DNA of 64,000 nt from an uncultured Candidatus Saccharibacteria bacterium (GCA_938030095.1 CALHGK010000014.1:62001-126000), one strand, 5' to 3'. Shown: positions 34,856 through 44,149, numbered from the stretch's first letter. Numbers and translations are program-made. Notes: generated from the sequence alone by a model not told the origin.

Positions 34856-35194
34856 ATGAAGTTCCGGAAGATCGCGTCCTTGGGTGCTACCGCTGCGTTG
34901 GCGGTGGGCGGGTTCGTTTTGAGCTCGCCGGCGAACGCCGCTGACGGCGAGTGGCCGGCGGATATTGAGGAGGCTTGCCGCCTGCAGGGGCACTCCGGTG
35001 TCTACAACTTCTTCGGCGAGCCGTACACATGGACGTGTTACGACATGTCGTACACGTTCCCGTTCGGGGTGTCGTTTGGGTCGGCTGGTAGTGTCGACAT
35101 CCAGGGCTACTGCAACCGATTCTACCCCGGTTCCAAGGCCGAGGTAACGAACGCCGCGCTCGCTGAGGGCTGGTCCTGCCTGAAGCTGGACTAG
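34856..35194 (+). CDS. small secreted protein, 112 aa
   Basis: A clear signal peptide (MKFRKIAS, hydrophobic LGATAALAVGGFVL, SSPANA) is followed by about 83 mature residues with four Cys (ACRLQG, WTCYDM, GYCNRF, WSCLKL), consistent with two disulfides, and many aromatic residues. Family not recognised; the style (GC-rich codons, ANA cleavage site, small Cys-paired protein) recalls actinobacterial secreted proteins, so transfer from a host is possible. The SD AGAGGAGG is among the strongest here. Promoter spacer is a TA repeat. Confidence 0.85.
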   Translation: MKFRKIASLGATAALAVGGFVLSSPANAADGEWPADIEEACRLQGHSGVYNFFGEPYTWTCYDMSYTFPFGVSFGSAGSVDIQGYCNRFYPGSKAEVTNAALAEGWSCLKLD

Positions 35195-35204
35195 CCACCG
35201 GAAC

Positions 35205-35244
35205 GCCCACCCAGCCTTATGTTACACAATAAGGCTGGGTGGGC
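35205..35244 (+). terminator. 16-bp hairpin after the secreted protein gene
   Basis: GCCCACCCAGCCTTAT/ATAAGGCTGGGTGGGC with a short loop. No T run follows, so it may be a processing or stability hairpin ahead of the next small gene rather than a full terminator. Confidence 0.55.
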
Positions 35245-35286
35245 AAACAACATTCAGTAATAACTAATAACATAAGGAGTTGTATT

Positions 35287-35493
35287 ATGACTCATATACC
35301 AGCTTATTTTGCTTTGTTGATTCGCGCGCCCGAGGCAAATGCGTTTTTTTGGTCGGCCGTCGCCTTCCATGTTGTGCTATTTGTGGTGGCTATTTGGCTA
35401 CTTGTTTGGTTCGTCCGGCGAGTCAATCAGATGAGCCAATCGCTCACATCGATCGATGAGAAGCTAAGCGAATTCCTTGATAAGAGTCGGTAG
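35287..35493 (+). CDS. small membrane protein, 68 aa
   Basis: One long hydrophobic helix (FWSAVAFHVVLFVVAIWLLVWF in two parts) followed by a short basic and amphipathic tail (RRVNQMSQSLTSIDEKLSEFL) that may form a coiled coil. SD AAGGAG lies 7 nt before the ATG. Probably co-transcribed with the secreted protein gene 92 nt upstream. Family not recognised. Confidence 0.65.
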   Translation: MTHIPAYFALLIRAPEANAFFWSAVAFHVVLFVVAIWLLVWFVRRVNQMSQSLTSIDEKLSEFLDKSR

Positions 35494-35588
35494 TGTGGCT
35501 TCTAGCGGCCTATGCGGCCAAGCAATCCAGGTCGACGAATACTCCTCGCTTAAGGAAAGGCTAAGAAATCGCAAGACCCATAATATCA

Positions 35589-35640
35589 CACCCATCTACC
35601 TCTGTTTTTGCGTACAACAAAGTAGGGGTAGGTGGGTTTT
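35589..35640 (+). terminator. probable terminator
   Basis: CCCATCTACCTCT pairs with AGGGGTAGGTGGG (G-U pairs included) and is followed by TTTTATT. The rest of 35494-35867 shows no gene. Confidence 0.55.
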
Positions 35641-35867
35641 ATTATGGCATAGATCTATCTTTCGATACTGCTTCTTGCCATATCACCCTCCTCTGATGTA
35701 TATAAGACTCAATACCAACCTCTCGTACTGGCGCTACAGAGAAGGGAGAATGACGCAAAAGAGAAAAAATTTTTATATCCAAGCCAATAATAATCAACCC
35801 TCATTCTCTGCAATAGATCCTACCAGAGGAGTTAGTGGATAAGCCCAAGAGACTCCTCAGACCTACC

Positions 35868-36836
35868 TTACCCAAACATCATCAGCTGCGCCACCAGCCC
35901 ATCGCGGGTGATGCTGCTGGCGTGGGTGCCAATGCAGACCAGCTTGGGTGCTTCGCCAGGCTGGCCAGTGGTGATCTGGATCTGCTCGGGCGTAGCCTCG
36001 ATGTGCCGGCGCGTGCCATGCTCATCAATAAAGCACCCTTTGAGCCGGCGCAGCCCATACGTCGCAAAGAGCTCCAGCCACAGCGTCTCAAAGGCTGCCT
36101 CGGTAGCAGTGAGCTGCGACATATCGATGACGCTATAGGTCGGGTTATCTGGCACGGCAAGTTCACCATCATAAGTGTCGAAAAAGGTGAGCAGGCTCGA
36201 TGGCGTTGTGATCTTACTGAGGTCAAAGCGCCCATGCGGTGCAGACAGCACCCGCGTGTAGGGTAGGGCGCGGCGCTTGGCGTCGTAGGTGGTGCGATCA
36301 TCGCCATGCAGGAGATCTTCTTTGGTAATAAGGACTGTATCGGCGGCTTGCAGCTCCACTTCGTGGGCTGGCTCAATGCCATGCAATATCTCGTGCGCCG
36401 TGATGACATAATAGCTCTGCAGCAGCTCGTATTTGTCGAAGATCCGCGCATTAATGAGCTTCTCCACCAAGTTCATCGTCCGCGCAACCCCTGTTGCCTC
36501 GATAAAAACCGGGGCAGGGGACGACTGGCAAAAATCAAGCAGCATGCGCGTTAAGGCATGCTTAGACAAGCAGCACACGCAATCACCCGCCAGCGTCGTC
36601 ACAAGCTCCGCCAGGCCCTCCAGTCGGTAGCCATCGACATTCTCGTTGGCATATTCATTCTCAATCACGCGCGAACCAGCAAACTCCGGCTGGCGCAAAA
36701 GATACTCCAACACGCTCGTCTTGCCCGCTCCCAGCGAGCCATTGATGAGATAGAGCGGCACCAGGCCAGGCTGGGTGCGCTGCTCATCAAAGGCAGCATT
36801 GAGGCTAAATTCAAGATCGTTATCGCGCTGGGCCAT
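35868..36836 (-). CDS. COG0523 (CobW-like) G3E GTPase
   Basis: 322 aa. G3E GTPase with Walker A NGSLGAGKTS, the metal-binding CxCC-type motif in GDCVCCLSK, IEATGVA and the base-recognition ITKED. The C-terminal CobW_C-like domain is present (GLRRLKGCFID). Members deliver metals, often zinc, to client proteins under limitation. TATACT ends 6 nt before the ATG. The Fur-family regulator 4.3 kb away fits a metal-homeostasis region, but no Fur-type operator was seen at this promoter. Confidence 0.9.
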   Translation of the reverse strand: MAQRDNDLEFSLNAAFDEQRTQPGLVPLYLINGSLGAGKTSVLEYLLRQPEFAGSRVIENEYANENVDGYRLEGLAELVTTLAGDCVCCLSKHALTRMLLDFCQSSPAPVFIEATGVARTMNLVEKLINARIFDKYELLQSYYVITAHEILHGIEPAHEVELQAADTVLITKEDLLHGDDRTTYDAKRRALPYTRVLSAPHGRFDLSKITTPSSLLTFFDTYDGELAVPDNPTYSVIDMSQLTATEAAFETLWLELFATYGLRRLKGCFIDEHGTRRHIEATPEQIQITTGQPGEAPKLVCIGTHASSITRDGLVAQLMMFG

Positions 36837-37116
36837 GGGTTTAGTATAACATGGCAGGGCATACCCGCTCGCTCTAACAGAGGATCTTATGGCCTTATAC
36901 TAAGGAGTAAGGCTGCTGAGTATGGTGCTATAGCTGAACAAGAAAGTATATGGAGACCAGCTATACAGCAGACGGATGGTCGCTGTAATATAATCTGGCC
37001 GGAACATTTTCGGTTCAGCTACAGCACCACTAATGAAGCAATTGTGCTAATGCTTTTATAATCACAACCTCACACTACAGCCACGACAAGACCTCATCCA
37101 TGCTATACTAGTACGT

Positions 37117-37692
37117 ATGAAATTAATCCTGGCCCAAGGCAACCCTGGCAGCGAGTACGCCCGCACGCGGCACAATATTGGCTGGCAGTGCCTGGACGCG
37201 CTGGCCTGCGCGTACGGCGCCCAGTTTACCACCAAGCCCAAGCTACACGCCGCCGCCGCCAGTGCTACTATTGCTGGCCAGCCGGTGCTGCTGGCTAAGC
37301 CAACCACTTTTTACAACGACACCGGCCGGGCAGCCCGGGCAATTATGGATTTTTATAAATTATCGCTTAGTGACGTGCTTGTTATTCATGACGAGCTGGC
37401 GCTGGAATTTGGCATCATTCGCGTGCGCCACAGTGGTAGCGATGCAGGCAATAATGGTATTAAATCGCTTAATGCTCACCTAGGCCAGGGCTATGCGCGG
37501 CTGCGGATTGGTATCCACAGCCCACTACGGCGGCGCATGGGCGATGCGGCCTTTGTGCTGAGGCCCTTTAGCCAGACGGAGCAAGAGGCGCTTGGTACGG
37601 CCATCATCCCAGCCACTACCGCCCTGGTAGAGCAGTTTGTAGCCGGCACCCTGGCCGATACCAGCCAGCGCGTCTACACCACGCCAGTATAG
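37117..37692 (+). CDS. pth: peptidyl-tRNA hydrolase
   Basis: 191-aa bacterial Pth. GNPGSEYARTRHNIGW carries the catalytic His; KPTTFYNDTG holds the conserved Asn; HDELALEFG holds the Asp; SGSDAGNNGIKSL is the conserved glycine-rich loop. It releases peptides from prematurely dropped peptidyl-tRNA. TATACT ends 7 nt before the ATG: leaderless. Its last 19 nt overlap the convergent gene. Confidence 0.97.
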   Translation: MKLILAQGNPGSEYARTRHNIGWQCLDALACAYGAQFTTKPKLHAAAASATIAGQPVLLAKPTTFYNDTGRAARAIMDFYKLSLSDVLVIHDELALEFGIIRVRHSGSDAGNNGIKSLNAHLGQGYARLRIGIHSPLRRRMGDAAFVLRPFSQTEQEALGTAIIPATTALVEQFVAGTLADTSQRVYTTPV

Positions 37693-39065
37693 GCACCGAT
37701 GGCCGCCCCCGCCACGATATTCATAGCCTGCGGGCCAGCCGTTTGCTGGGCTATCGGCATTGCCCGGGCGAGCACGCCGGCCAGCTTACCGCCAGTGGTG
37801 TAGGGGTTGCAATCTAGCGTGACCGCCTGGGTGTGGATGCCGTGGCCTGGCGTGTACAGTGGTACCTCTACCGGGGTAACCGGCACCAGCTGCTGCACCA
37901 CCCAATCCTGGCCGCGGCTGCCTGCCAGCAGGGCGTGCCACTGGCTTGCCGTGCACTGGTGGCCAAACACCAGCCCCTGGCCAAAGCCATCGTCGCAGCG
38001 TTTTGCAATATAGTCCTGCCGGCGGTGGGTGTGCTGCCAATCCAGCTGCTGGGCTGCTGCCAGGCTATAGGTCGGTGGCATGATGCGCCGCAGGGCCGGC
38101 ACATCCACCCCCATAGCAGCGAGCGCCGCCAGCACCGTATCGTCCCACGCGAGGGCAAAGAGCTCCTTCGAGCGCAGCAGCCAGGCGCGCAGGTCGTTCT
38201 GCTGCACCACAGCCGGGCTGTAGCGGATAGCCTGGTAGTCGGCTATATCGACATCATAATTCGCCAGGTACACGGTATTGCGCCACAGCACATCAAAGCT
38301 ATGGCCGCGCACCGTCATGCGCCCAGATTGGTAGCCAAACTCCGGCGGCTGCGCCAGCACAAAGCGAATCTCTACACCACGCTCCCGGGCAGCTTGGGTA
38401 ATGCCCGCGGTGGCGGTGGGCAGATCGACAAACTTTGCTGGGTAGCCGCGCTCCATGCTCACAGCCACGGTTAGGCTCGACCTATCCGGGGCAGTGTCTA
38501 TAAACCAACTGGCCAGCGCTGCGTAGAGTGATGGCGAATCAAGCATACTTGGGGCGCTAGCACCCGCCGCCTGAACGGCCGGGACGCAGGCAGCAGTGAC
38601 GGCCAGTGCCTGGCGGGCGCGCTCGTAAAAGCTAATTGCTAAGGGGGCGGATTGGTTCACCTCAATAAACTGCGGCCCCTGGCTGTGGGGTGCAAGCGGC
38701 AAAAAGCCATCAATCCGGCGGAAGCGGCGGCGCATTGTGCCTGGGCTCACCGGCGGCGCATGGTCGACCAAATATTTACCTTGGGCACTGAGCGACTGGT
38801 ACAAGCGATCGTACACCACCTGGCCAGGCAGAAAGCTCGGGTGGGACTCAATCGCTACTAAGGCATCCTGCAGGGTATACACCGCCTGGGCTAGCTGGGC
38901 CGCGGCCGGCGGCGTCAGGGCTAGGGGAGCCAGCAACACACTGGCCTGCTTGCCGGCAATCGTAATCGGTGGGATACTAGCCAGCTGCTGGGTGAGCTCA
39001 CGCTGCTGGGGCGGCGTCAGGGCCTGCAGGGCGCTCGTCCACCGCGCCAGGGCCGCTATATCCAC
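37674..39065 (-). CDS. ATP-grasp-like protein
   Basis: 463 aa, third gene of a minus-strand operon. Segments such as FIEVNQSAPLAISFYERARQ, FDVLWRNTVYLANYDVD, DYIAKRCDDGFGQGLVFG and DWVVQQLVPV resemble the circularly permuted ATP-grasp fold (glutathionylspermidine-synthase-like), in which a Lys and an Arg bind ATP and an acyl phosphate is joined to an amine. The assignment rests on motif style and is tentative. GTG start: it overlaps the stop of the ornithine-cyclodeaminase-like gene and has GGAG 9 nt upstream, so translation is coupled. If right, it would make an amide or peptide bond in a small-molecule pathway. Confidence 0.55.
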   Translation of the reverse strand: MDIAALARWTSALQALTPPQQRELTQQLASIPPITIAGKQASVLLAPLALTPPAAAQLAQAVYTLQDALVAIESHPSFLPGQVVYDRLYQSLSAQGKYLVDHAPPVSPGTMRRRFRRIDGFLPLAPHSQGPQFIEVNQSAPLAISFYERARQALAVTAACVPAVQAAGASAPSMLDSPSLYAALASWFIDTAPDRSSLTVAVSMERGYPAKFVDLPTATAGITQAARERGVEIRFVLAQPPEFGYQSGRMTVRGHSFDVLWRNTVYLANYDVDIADYQAIRYSPAVVQQNDLRAWLLRSKELFALAWDDTVLAALAAMGVDVPALRRIMPPTYSLAAAQQLDWQHTHRRQDYIAKRCDDGFGQGLVFGHQCTASQWHALLAGSRGQDWVVQQLVPVTPVEVPLYTPGHGIHTQAVTLDCNPYTTGGKLAGVLARAMPIAQQTAGPQAMNIVAGAAIGAYTGVV

Positions 39066-40147
39066 GGCTGGTTACTCCATAAGTCAAGCACGGTGCCGCA
39101 ACCCCGTGCCAGGGCTTGGGTATAGATATGCGCAGCAAGGCTTATGTCTTCAATCCCCAGGCCAGTCGGGCCAAAGAAGACCTTCTGCGCTGGGCTGGTG
39201 CGGCCCGGCGCCTGGCCAACCAGGATATCACCAAGGTTGGTAACGTCGCTATCGGCAATAATGCCCTGGCTAAAGGCCACCGCGTGGGTCTGTACGCCAC
39301 GATGCTTACTCTGCTGCCAATTATCAGATACAATCACATCCATATGGGCCAGCAGCTGGGGCTCGTTTTCGAGGCAGCCAATGTTACATATCGTCACCCC
39401 CGGCCGGTTCACCGCCTGCAGGGGCACCACTGGCTGGTTAACATTGGCCGCGCAGGTTATAACGATATCGGCATCAGCAACGGCAGCTTCGGCACTATCA
39501 ACGGCACTAACGGCCAGGGCCGGGTAACGGTGGCGGAGCCGCTCAGCCAGCTGGTGCTTGCTGGTGCCCCGGCTATAGATGCGGATGGTATCAAGGCCTG
39601 GCAGGGCATGCAGCAAGCCACGAATTTGCGTCATCATATTGACGCCCGCCCCCACACAGCCCAGGCTACGGGCATCCGCGCGGGCCAACTTGGGCGCCGC
39701 CAGCGCACTCACCGCCCCGGTGCGCATGGCGCTTATAACCTGGGCATCCATAATGGCAATCGGCATTTTGTGGGCATCATCAAATAGGGTGATGGTACCC
39801 GTTGCCCGCGGCACACCTTGGGTAAGATTACCGGGCATCGCGCCCAGGGCCTTAACGCCAAACACCGTCCCCACTGGTGTACGCACAGCGGCGGGTAGCA
39901 CATTCACCACACCGGCCTGGGCCTCCTGCTGCTTGTGTGCTAGCCGGAGCGATGTCTTAGCCGGCTGCAGCGCCTGGCCAGCCCGCCAGGCCGTAAAGGC
40001 TTCCTGTACCGCCTGGGTAGCCAGCGCCATATCGCCGCCGCCAGCATCCAGCACATCCTGCCGGCTGAGCCACAACACCTGGCCGGGGGCCAGGCTGTGG
40101 GTGGGGGATGATTGTGGCGACGCAGCGCCAGAACCGTGGCTACGCAC
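39056..40147 (-). CDS. ornithine cyclodeaminase / mu-crystallin family protein (SbnB-like)
   Basis: 363 aa. NAD(P)-binding Rossmann motif GCVGAGVNMMTQIRGL, the family signature MRTGAVSALAAPKLAR, and DIVITCAANVNQP followed by NIGCLENEPQLL. Members reduce or oxidise imino/amino acids: ornithine cyclodeaminase, ketimine reductase, or SbnB of staphyloferrin B biosynthesis. Start is GTG 40147, overlapping the stop of the ATPase gene, with AGGAG 8 nt upstream. Central gene of a tight three-gene operon next to a Fur-family regulator; a metallophore or modified-amino-acid pathway is possible. Confidence 0.88.
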   Translation of the reverse strand: MRSHGSGAASPQSSPTHSLAPGQVLWLSRQDVLDAGGGDMALATQAVQEAFTAWRAGQALQPAKTSLRLAHKQQEAQAGVVNVLPAAVRTPVGTVFGVKALGAMPGNLTQGVPRATGTITLFDDAHKMPIAIMDAQVISAMRTGAVSALAAPKLARADARSLGCVGAGVNMMTQIRGLLHALPGLDTIRIYSRGTSKHQLAERLRHRYPALAVSAVDSAEAAVADADIVITCAANVNQPVVPLQAVNRPGVTICNIGCLENEPQLLAHMDVIVSDNWQQSKHRGVQTHAVAFSQGIIADSDVTNLGDILVGQAPGRTSPAQKVFFGPTGLGIEDISLAAHIYTQALARGCGTVLDLWSNQPWI

Positions 40148-41072
40148 CAGGGCGCTCCTGGGGTGGCAGCAGGCTCAGCAGGTCAATCGGGAACTTCGCC
40201 TTTGGCCAGTTTTGGGCGGCGCGAATATGGGCTTTGACGGCTGCGGCCCGCATGGCTACGTCATCGCGGCTATGGGCAGCAACCGTGCTAAGCAGCTGGC
40301 GCACCGAGGCGGCTGTGGTGGGCTCAATATCACTGGTTGCGAGCTGCTCGCCACGCTCCAGCCGGCGCACAAAATTAGACATACCAATGCTATAGGCCGG
40401 CGCCTGGCCCAGCTGCGTGGTAATAAACGCCGTATCCGTTTCATCAATAATTTTATTACCCACCGGCACTAATTTTACGTCATCGTGGGCTGCAAGCTCG
40501 GCCAGCTGCTGGTAAATGGTCGTACTCTTAATGGTTGGTTCAACCGCCACAAACACCATGTCAAACAGCCCCAACATGCCGACGCCAAATACATCGGCAC
40601 CGGCCGTGAGGTCGGCAATAACTAGCTGATCAGGGCTATCCTGCGTGTGAGCCAGCACCAGCTGCAGCTTGCCCAGCGCCCCGTGGTGGCAGGACCAGCC
40701 CATGGTTTCCTGGCTGTAAGAGCCAAGCTCCAGCAGCACGGTGCTCGATGGGTGGGGGAGACCACGCCACGGCTCCACCTGGAACCCAAGTGGCAGGCGG
40801 TCGCCGTCGCTATAGGGCGGGAGTGTACGGGGCAGGCTGGGTAGCTCAGCCAGCTCGGGGCGTGCCTGGCGAATAGCCGCCTCGACGTATTTGTAGATCG
40901 GCGTAAACGCACTGGCCTGGGCGTGCGTCCGGCCCAAAGCCCCCGCCAGGTGCAAGTTGATATCGGCGTCAATAGCGTAGATCTCGGTAAAAAGCTCTGG
41001 CGCTAAGCGGGTTGCCAGCGACGATAGGGTCGTTTTACCGCTGCCACCCTTTCCTAAAAATGCAATTCTCAT
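40140..41072 (-). CDS. CooC/NifH-like P-loop ATPase
   Basis: 310 aa of the MinD/ParA/NifH (SIMIBI) class. The deviant Walker A is GKGGSGKTT at the N terminus, followed by DADINLHL. VIADLTAGADVFG is the Walker B/switch region. It resembles CooC-type metal-insertion ATPases, though the nickel-binding CxC motif is not seen; a CHH is present in WSCHHGALGK. First gene of the operon: ATG 41072 lies 8 nt after TACAAT with TTGCGA 17 nt further upstream, next to a Fur-type palindrome. Confidence 0.85.
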   Translation of the reverse strand: MRIAFLGKGGSGKTTLSSLATRLAPELFTEIYAIDADINLHLAGALGRTHAQASAFTPIYKYVEAAIRQARPELAELPSLPRTLPPYSDGDRLPLGFQVEPWRGLPHPSSTVLLELGSYSQETMGWSCHHGALGKLQLVLAHTQDSPDQLVIADLTAGADVFGVGMLGLFDMVFVAVEPTIKSTTIYQQLAELAAHDDVKLVPVGNKIIDETDTAFITTQLGQAPAYSIGMSNFVRRLERGEQLATSDIEPTTAASVRQLLSTVAAHSRDDVAMRAAAVKAHIRAAQNWPKAKFPIDLLSLLPPQERPGA

Positions 41073-41112
41073 ATGGGCAAATTGTACTCCCCGCGGCCTA
41101 CTTTCGCAAAAA

Positions 41113-41140
41113 TGTTGCAAAACTGCCTATTATTGCAACA
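41113..41140. promoter_or_regulatory. inverted repeat, likely operator between fur-like gene and operon
   Basis: TGTTGCAA and TTGCAACA are perfect inverted arms 12 nt apart. The right arm contains TTGCAA, which is the -35 (17 nt before TACTAT) of the Fur-family gene, and the left arm lies 3 nt beyond TTGCGA, the -35 of the divergent operon. One bound regulator could control both promoters. Confidence 0.65.
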
Positions 41141-41171
41141 AAGCGGCCCATGCGCTACTATAAAAGCTAGT

Positions 41172-41678
41172 ATGGCAGTCACCACCACCCCCATCACCCA
41201 GCACCTGCGCCACCACGGCTATAGCATTACCGCGCCGCGCCTGGCAGTCCTGCGTGTGCTGCAGCAAGCCGATGAGCCGCTTAGGCGGGCTCATATCGCC
41301 GAGCGAGCTACCGCCGCGCCGCCCGCAACTAGCTCCCAGCCCACAGCCGCTACGCCACGCTGCAATCGCGCCAGTGTCTACCGGGCGCTACAGGTGTTTG
41401 AACGCATCGGCATTACCACCGTGCACATGCGCGGCTGGACACCGTATATCAGCCTGGCAGAGCCCTTCCGGCCACACCACCACCATATTACCTGTACGAT
41501 GTGTGGCGCGCACCAGGATGTGGCCACACCAGAGCTCGAGGCCGCCCTGCAAGCCGCCGCCAGGAGCCACGGCTATAGCCTGGGCCAGCACAGCGTTGCG
41601 CTTAGTGGTGTCTGCCCGCGCTGCCAGCATAGCGCCAGCACCCATACGCATGCACGCGGGTGCTCACACGGCACGTAG
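41172..41678 (+). CDS. Fur-family metalloregulator
   Basis: 168 aa. Winged-helix domain (YSITAPRLAVLRVLQQADEPL, RASVYRALQVFERIGI) followed by the dimerisation and metal domain: HHHH, CTMCG and CPRCQH, i.e. the two CxxC motifs of a structural zinc site. A His/Cys-rich tail (HTHARGCSHGT) may add metal ligands. An insertion rich in Ala/Pro/Thr separates the first helices from the recognition helix. Whether it senses iron (Fur), zinc (Zur) or peroxide (PerR) is not clear. Divergent from the CooC-like operon and probably autoregulated. Confidence 0.9.
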   Translation: MAVTTTPITQHLRHHGYSITAPRLAVLRVLQQADEPLRRAHIAERATAAPPATSSQPTAATPRCNRASVYRALQVFERIGITTVHMRGWTPYISLAEPFRPHHHHITCTMCGAHQDVATPELEAALQAAARSHGYSLGQHSVALSGVCPRCQHSASTHTHARGCSHGT

Positions 41679-41694
41679 GCGGCACCAGCCAGCG

Positions 41695-42753
41695 CTACTG
41701 TGCCTGCTGCCGCCGGGCCAGCCGGCGCTTTTCGTACATGCTCGAGCAAATGGCCGTCACAATAAACACCAGGCCAATACTCCCGGTGACCCACTCTGGT
41801 GGCTCCACCTGGTAGAGCTTCACGTACATCATGGCGCCTAGAGCCATGATCGCCCAGTGGGCACCGTGCTCAAGGTAGCGGTACTGGGTGAGGGTACCCG
41901 CCCGCATCAAATACACCGTCAGCGCTCGCACCCAGATTGCCCCCACGCCCAGGCCCGCGATAATCAGCAGCAGGCTGGTGGTAATAGCAAAGGCCCCAAT
42001 CACACCATCAAAGCTAAAGCTGGCATCGAGCACCTCAAGGTAGAGGAAGCTGGCAAAGGCCGCCCAGCCCACTTGGGCACCAGCCTGGTGCGCCGCACCG
42101 TGCTCATCATCGTGGAAGAACGAACCAAACAGCTCTATACCAATATGCAGCAGAATCCCCAAAATACTCGATATCAGCACGATGGTTTGGTACTCCGGCG
42201 CCACCGTAAAGTACAGCGCCACTGCCACGCTCAGCATCAGGCAGATCTTGAGGTTTTCGAACCGCCCCGCCCGGGCCAGCCAGGATTCGCCCTTAAGCCA
42301 GTGGGTGGTTTTGCGCCGATCCATAAAGTAGTGAATACCAATCATCAACAGGAAGGCCCCGCCAAAGGCATCGATCATCGGCGCAGCGTGGTGCAGCACC
42401 TGGCCGTAGCGGGCTGGGTCGTGTAGAGCAAGCTGCACCACATCGCCAAACCCAAGGTGGGCGGCAATCATCACAATCACAATTGGCAGCACAAACCGCA
42501 CCACAAACACTGCGATGAATATCCCCACCGTCAGGAAGATCTTTTGCCAGAGGGGGCTTAGGGTTGCCAAGACGCGGCTATTGATGATGGCGTTATCGAA
42601 GCTGAAGGTTACCTCCAGCAGCACCAGGATGGCAAACACCCACAAACCGCTCGTCCCCAAATGGCCAAAGACCGCCCCGCCCAACAGCACCGTCAGCAGC
42701 GCCGAAAACCAAAAAATACGAAAAGGGTGATGAGAATGCCAGAGATGTTTCAT
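41695..42753 (-). CDS. DUF475 / TerC-like membrane protein
   Basis: 352 aa with about nine transmembrane helices. SFDNAIINSRVL near residue 50 and SFSFDGVIGAFA near 245 are the paired acidic-Asn motifs of TerC-related DUF475 proteins, thought to handle metal ions such as manganese or to aid secreted protein metallation. A His/Asp stretch (HDDEHGAAHQ) forms a loop. TATACT ends 8 nt before the ATG. Convergent with the Fur-family gene at a 16-nt distance. Confidence 0.9.
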   Translation of the reverse strand: MKHLWHSHHPFRIFWFSALLTVLLGGAVFGHLGTSGLWVFAILVLLEVTFSFDNAIINSRVLATLSPLWQKIFLTVGIFIAVFVVRFVLPIVIVMIAAHLGFGDVVQLALHDPARYGQVLHHAAPMIDAFGGAFLLMIGIHYFMDRRKTTHWLKGESWLARAGRFENLKICLMLSVAVALYFTVAPEYQTIVLISSILGILLHIGIELFGSFFHDDEHGAAHQAGAQVGWAAFASFLYLEVLDASFSFDGVIGAFAITTSLLLIIAGLGVGAIWVRALTVYLMRAGTLTQYRYLEHGAHWAIMALGAMMYVKLYQVEPPEWVTGSIGLVFIVTAICSSMYEKRRLARRQQAQ

Positions 42754-42809
42754 AGTGATTTAGTATAGCACAGAATAAGGTAGAGCTTCACCTTCTATGG
42801 CCTTCTAAG

Positions 42810-44006
42810 CTAATTTTCGTGAAAGACCGCACCAAGGTACATTATTACTCTCGTTGCCGACCACTCGTCTTCTGCTTGTAGGCTCGTAGATGCCTCTTGT
42901 ATCTCTGTGAGACTCCCAAGATAGGCAATGCGTGGCTCATACGCACGTACCGTCTCTGGGTCATCTACAATGCCATACGCACTTAGCTCGGCAGCAGTGG
43001 CTGGCTGGGCTACTGCTTGCACCATCCCAACGACCTTCATCTCGCCAGATGGAGTACGCACAACGACCACTCCACCGGACATACCGGGCAAAACGGCATC
43101 ATCCAGCCCGTTAACATCATTTGCATCCTTAGCCGACCGCTCAAGGCCCGAGATCATAGCCATCTTGCCATCAGCCCCACGCTGCCCAGCAGGGAGAAGC
43201 ACATCGACCTGCGGTGTGGCGATCGGTTGCCCCCACTCCACCGGCGCATTAGCAGGGAAGCCCACCGCAAAGAATGGCTGGCCAGCCTGTGTCGCTGCCG
43301 CTATCTCCTCATCTGTTGCAAGCTGGAGTGATGAGCTACCTGGCAGCTCATCACGCGGCCTCAGTGCCGCTACATCAGGCATGCCAGAGCTCCACTGGCC
43401 TTCGGGCGGTGCTTCGCCATTATGGCAGCCTTTTTGTATCTTATGAGTCTGGCCGTCAGTTGTTTGGAAGGTGATGTCGGCTTGGCGAATAGTATATTTA
43501 TTAGACACCACATGGGCAGCCGTCATCACCATAGGTGTGCCATCTGGCATTGCTATAATGTAGCCACTGCCAGTGATATCCACGCTGCCTGCCTCCGCCA
43601 TATTATGAGCGTGAGCGTTTATCTTGACGATGGAGTGCTGCACCGCTTGCAAAGCCTCCTGCTTTTGCTGCTCCAGCGACTCGCGATTGCCCAACGCTTC
43701 AGCTATGCCCACCGGTGAGCGCTGGGCTACCGTCTCAGGCTGCGTGAGGTCAAGCGACGAAGGCTGGCCAACTGCCATACACGGCGGCAGTGGCTCATAT
43801 GGCCGCCGCGCCTCGTGCTGAGCATGCTTGGCATAGACCACGCCAGCCATTGGCATACAGCCAATCACGGCACCTACCACCGCACTAATTGCTTTTTTGC
43901 CAAAATTTGTTTTCTGCTCTCGCTGGAGTTGCAGACGCTCCATCCGCGTCCCAGGGAGAGGCGAACATGAATGAGAATTATGTTCTCGAACTGCCATTTC
44001 TGTCAT
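42810..44006 (-). CDS. membrane-anchored trypsin-like serine protease
   Basis: 398 aa. A polar N terminus and one hydrophobic helix (about 38-58) precede an outer S1-type protease. The catalytic triad is visible: His165 in VMTAAHVVS, Asp211 in MPDVAALRP and Ser310 in PGMSGGVVV. A helical linker with Gln/Glu (LEQQKQEALQAVQ) lies between anchor and protease. TATAAT ends 9 nt before the ATG. The divergent 44150 gene encodes a paralogue-like protein without the triad. Confidence 0.9.
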   Translation of the reverse strand: MTEMAVREHNSHSCSPLPGTRMERLQLQREQKTNFGKKAISAVVGAVIGCMPMAGVVYAKHAQHEARRPYEPLPPCMAVGQPSSLDLTQPETVAQRSPVGIAEALGNRESLEQQKQEALQAVQHSIVKINAHAHNMAEAGSVDITGSGYIIAMPDGTPMVMTAAHVVSNKYTIRQADITFQTTDGQTHKIQKGCHNGEAPPEGQWSSGMPDVAALRPRDELPGSSSLQLATDEEIAAATQAGQPFFAVGFPANAPVEWGQPIATPQVDVLLPAGQRGADGKMAMISGLERSAKDANDVNGLDDAVLPGMSGGVVVVRTPSGEMKVVGMVQAVAQPATAAELSAYGIVDDPETVRAYEPRIAYLGSLTEIQEASTSLQAEDEWSATRVIMYLGAVFHEN

Positions 44007-44149
44007 GGTTTGGCCATTATAGCGCTTTGCGGGGGTAAATACAAATTTATAATAGTAGTTGACAGAGGAGAAACAGAGGACGCATTACTCCCTGCATGTA
44101 GTATAGATATTTGTCATACGATACAAAATGTACTACTATAATAACTATT

